Origin: Streptomyces bambusae
Lineage (GTDB): Bacteria; Actinomycetota; Actinomycetes; Streptomycetales; Streptomycetaceae
Assembly (NCBI RefSeq): GCF_020532645.1
Contig: NZ_JAJAUZ010000023.1
Location: 51,228 to 115,227, forward strand
Reading direction: 5' to 3'
DNA length: 64,000 bases
Shown here: in pieces, positions 62,238 through 64,000 of the stretch
How the letters are laid out: each line of letters begins with the position of its first letter
How positions within the stretch are numbered: the first letter of the stretch is position 1
Made by a program: the position numbers and the translations under genes
Notes under the pieces: generated by a model
Told to the model about the DNA's origin: nothing
The model's database searches: none
The model's input: the letters and a program-made list of their open reading frames with translations, nothing else

Positions 62238-63857
62238 CTACCGCACCCTGTTCACGCGATGCTCGTCCCAGACCGGCTCGGACGATTCCCGTACCTTCCC
62301 GTCACTCCCGAAAACGAGGTAGCGGTCGAACGAGCGGGCGAACCATCGGTCGTGGGTCACACTGATCACGGTGCCTTCGTACGCCTCCAGCGCCTGCTGA
62401 AGGGCCTCCGCGCTCTCCAGGTCCAGGTTGTCGGTCGGTTCGTCCAGCAGCAGTGCGGTGGTGCCGGCGAGTTCGAGCAGCAGGATCTGGAAACGGGCCT
62501 GCTGACCTCCCGAGAGACGCTCGAAGTTCTGCTCCGCCTGGCGCGTCAGCTCGTAGCGCCGAAGCGCGGACATGGCCGCGCCGCGGTCCTGGGAGTGGTC
62601 CTTCCACAGGATCTCCAGCAGCGTCCGGCCCTCCAGCTCGGGATGGGCGTGGGTCTGCGCGAAGTGGCCGGGGACGACGCGGGCTCCCAGCTTCCACAGC
62701 CCGTCGTGCGCCACCTCCTCTCCTGCGAGCAGCCGCAGGAAGTGTGACTTGCCGGAGCCGTTGGAACCGAGGACCGCGACGCGCTCCCCGTAGAAGATCT
62801 CCAGGTCGAAGGGCTTCATGAGGCCCGTGAGTTCGAGCTTCTCGCAGGTGACGGTACGCACACCGGTGCGGCCGCCCTGCAGTCTCATCCGGATGTCCTG
62901 TTCCCTCGGGGGCTCGGGAGGGGGGCCGGCCTCTTCGAACTTGCGGAGCCTGGTCTGCGCCGCGGCGTACCGCGAGGCCATGTCGGGGCTGATCGACGCG
63001 GCCTGCCGGAGGGCCACGACCAGCTTCTTCAGCTGCGCGTGCTTCTCGTCCCAGCGCCTGCGCAGTTCCTCGAAGCGGGCGAAGCGCTCCTTGCGCGCCG
63101 CGTGAAAGGAGCCGAACCCGCCGCCGTGCACCCACACATCGGCGCCGTCGGCGCCCGGTTCCACGCTGATGATCTTCTCGGCGGCATTGGCCAGGAGTTC
63201 GCGGTCGTGAGAGATGAACAGGACGGTCTTGCGGGTCTCCCTGAGCTGCTCCTCCAGCCAGCGCTTGCCCGGTACGTCCAGGTAGTTGTCCGGTTCGTCG
63301 AGCAGCAGCACCTCGTCCTGTCCCCGCAGCAGCGCCTCCAGCACCACCCGCTTCTGCTCGCCGCCGGAGAGCGTTCGCACCTGCCGCCACTGCGCCTGCT
63401 CGTACGGTATGCCGAGGGCGGCCACCGTGCAGATGTCCCAGAGGGTCTCGGCCTCGTAGCCCTGTGCTTCGGCCCAGTCGGCGAGGGCCTGTGCGTAGCG
63501 CATCTGTGAGGCCTCGTCGTCCACCGTCATGATGGCGTGCTCGGCCTCGTCGACGGCCGCGGCGGCTTCCCGGATGCGCGGATGCGCCACGGACACCAGG
63601 AGATCCCGCACGGTCCGGTCGTCCCGGACGCTTCCGATGAACTGCGGCATGACTCCGAGGGCGCCACTGACCGCGACGGCGCCCTCGTGCGGATTGAGAT
63701 CGCCCGCGATCAGTCTGAGCAGAGTGGTTTTCCCCGCCCCATTGGGACCGACAAGGGAAGCGGAAGTCCCTTCTCCGATCCGGAAGGAAACATCACCGAG
63801 GAGCGTGCGCCCGTCCGGCAGATGGTACTGAACATGTCCGACATCAATGTGACCCAT
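62238..63857 (-). CDS. ABC-F family ATP-binding protein
   Basis: 539 residues from the ATG at 63857; in-frame starts up to 63935 exist. Two ATPase domains and no membrane helices: Walker A 1 VGPNGAGKTT, signature LSGGEQKRV; a long inter-domain linker (about 245-330, charged coiled coil AARKERFARFEELRRRWDEK); Walker A 2 LGSNGSGKS, signature LSGGQQARF, and DEPTDNLDLESAEA. ABC-F proteins bind the ribosomal E site; some give antibiotic resistance. Whether this one is a resistance or housekeeping factor cannot be told. A possible leader peptide ORF lies upstream at 63942-63974. Confidence 0.9.
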   Translation of the reverse strand: MGHIDVGHVQYHLPDGRTLLGDVSFRIGEGTSASLVGPNGAGKTTLLRLIAGDLNPHEGAVAVSGALGVMPQFIGSVRDDRTVRDLLVSVAHPRIREAAAAVDEAEHAIMTVDDEASQMRYAQALADWAEAQGYEAETLWDICTVAALGIPYEQAQWRQVRTLSGGEQKRVVLEALLRGQDEVLLLDEPDNYLDVPGKRWLEEQLRETRKTVLFISHDRELLANAAEKIISVEPGADGADVWVHGGGFGSFHAARKERFARFEELRRRWDEKHAQLKKLVVALRQAASISPDMASRYAAAQTRLRKFEEAGPPPEPPREQDIRMRLQGGRTGVRTVTCEKLELTGLMKPFDLEIFYGERVAVLGSNGSGKSHFLRLLAGEEVAHDGLWKLGARVVPGHFAQTHAHPELEGRTLLEILWKDHSQDRGAAMSALRRYELTRQAEQNFERLSGGQQARFQILLLELAGTTALLLDEPTDNLDLESAEALQQALEAYEGTVISVTHDRWFARSFDRYLVFGSDGKVRESSEPVWDEHRVNRVR

Positions 63858-63941
63858 GGAGCCAATATGCCCTATGCCCGTGGAGGTGCACATCGTCTCA
63901 AGTGGCGCTCTAGCGGGTTGGGTAAACCTGTTCACACGACG

Positions 63942-63974
63942 TCACCGACGCCGCGGAAATGCCGAGAAAGGCAT
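63942..63974 (-). CDS. Possible 10-residue leader peptide upstream of the ABC-F gene
   Basis: ATG to TGA encodes MPFSAFPRRR. GAGAG lies 8 bp upstream. The ORF overlaps nested inverted repeats (ATGCC/GGCAT and CCGAGA/TCTCGG). ABC-F resistance genes are often controlled by ribosome stalling on such short leaders. Only 26 bp of sequence remain before the window edge, so the promoter is not visible. Chance occurrence is possible. Confidence 0.35.
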   Translation of the reverse strand: MPFSAFPRRR

Positions 63975-64000
63975 GACCGGTTCTCTCGGAAAGGTTCGAT

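Overview
The window is very GC-rich, uses almost only G/C-ending codons, and carries genes that are nearly diagnostic of Streptomyces (a streptophobe-family membrane protein, DUF6777, DUF6643 and DUF6191 proteins, a monomeric isocitrate dehydrogenase, HATPase-bearing PAS/GAF/SpoIIE phosphatases). I read it as chromosomal DNA of a Streptomyces or close relative. I see no rRNA, tRNA, CRISPR array, prophage, transposase or complete insertion sequence. The one mobile-looking item is a 177-bp MITE-like palindrome at 5948-6124.

Layout. 1-13.4 kb: a partial MOSC protein, a DUF6643 protein, an HpnB-type glycosyltransferase, a glutamate-racemase relative, apolipoprotein N-acyltransferase (lnt) with the MITE at its stop codon, a Nudix hydrolase, a secreted serine protease, a GT39-type glycosyltransferase, a GNAT-AAA+ fusion, a DUF6191 protein, and a Ser/Thr kinase translationally coupled to a membrane protein. 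13.5-19.4 kb: Nudix hydrolase, CDF metal exporter, then a three-gene operon (FHA-ABC transporter, unknown protein, Ser/Thr kinase) joined by two GTGA overlaps, resembling the mycobacterial Rv1747/PknF arrangement. 19.9-29 kb: streptophobe protein, DUF6777 protein, a LysR/DHA2-efflux divergent pair, a secreted endonuclease I, and a PAS-GAF-SpoIIE-HATPase phosphatase.

29.4-36.4 kb: molybdate uptake (modA plus a fused permease-ATPase), an S4 protein, dhaL-dhaM without dhaK, and a DUF4142/DUF1996 secreted pair closed by two strong hairpins. 36.5-45.1 kb: a PucR-type regulator, then a four-gene redox cassette (di-haem ferric-reductase-like membrane protein, NuoF-like/[3Fe-4S] ferredoxin fusion, COG4315 repeat lipoprotein, small lipoprotein), a TetR regulator and a secreted dipeptidase-like/discoidin protein. 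45.6-54.2 kb: icd, then a histidine kinase/response regulator pair divergent from a murG-like gene, a sugar-nucleotide 4,6-dehydratase-like gene and a secreted FG-GAP protein; the 63-bp divergent gap holds a tandem TCTTAGA repeat. 54.3-64 kb: a second SpoIIE phosphatase, GT1 glycosyltransferase, GAF-PucR regulator, MHS-type transporter and an ABC-F protein preceded by a possible 10-residue leader peptide.

The long gene-free stretches are dominated by a Streptomyces-style palindromic repeat with core GGGGCTCCGCCCC. The best candidate for an undescribed system is the redox cassette at 38.0-42.4 kb: cytosolic reductant could enter the NuoF-like/ferredoxin protein, cross the membrane through four haem-ligating histidines, and reach lipoproteins outside. 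That route is inferred from domain order and motifs.
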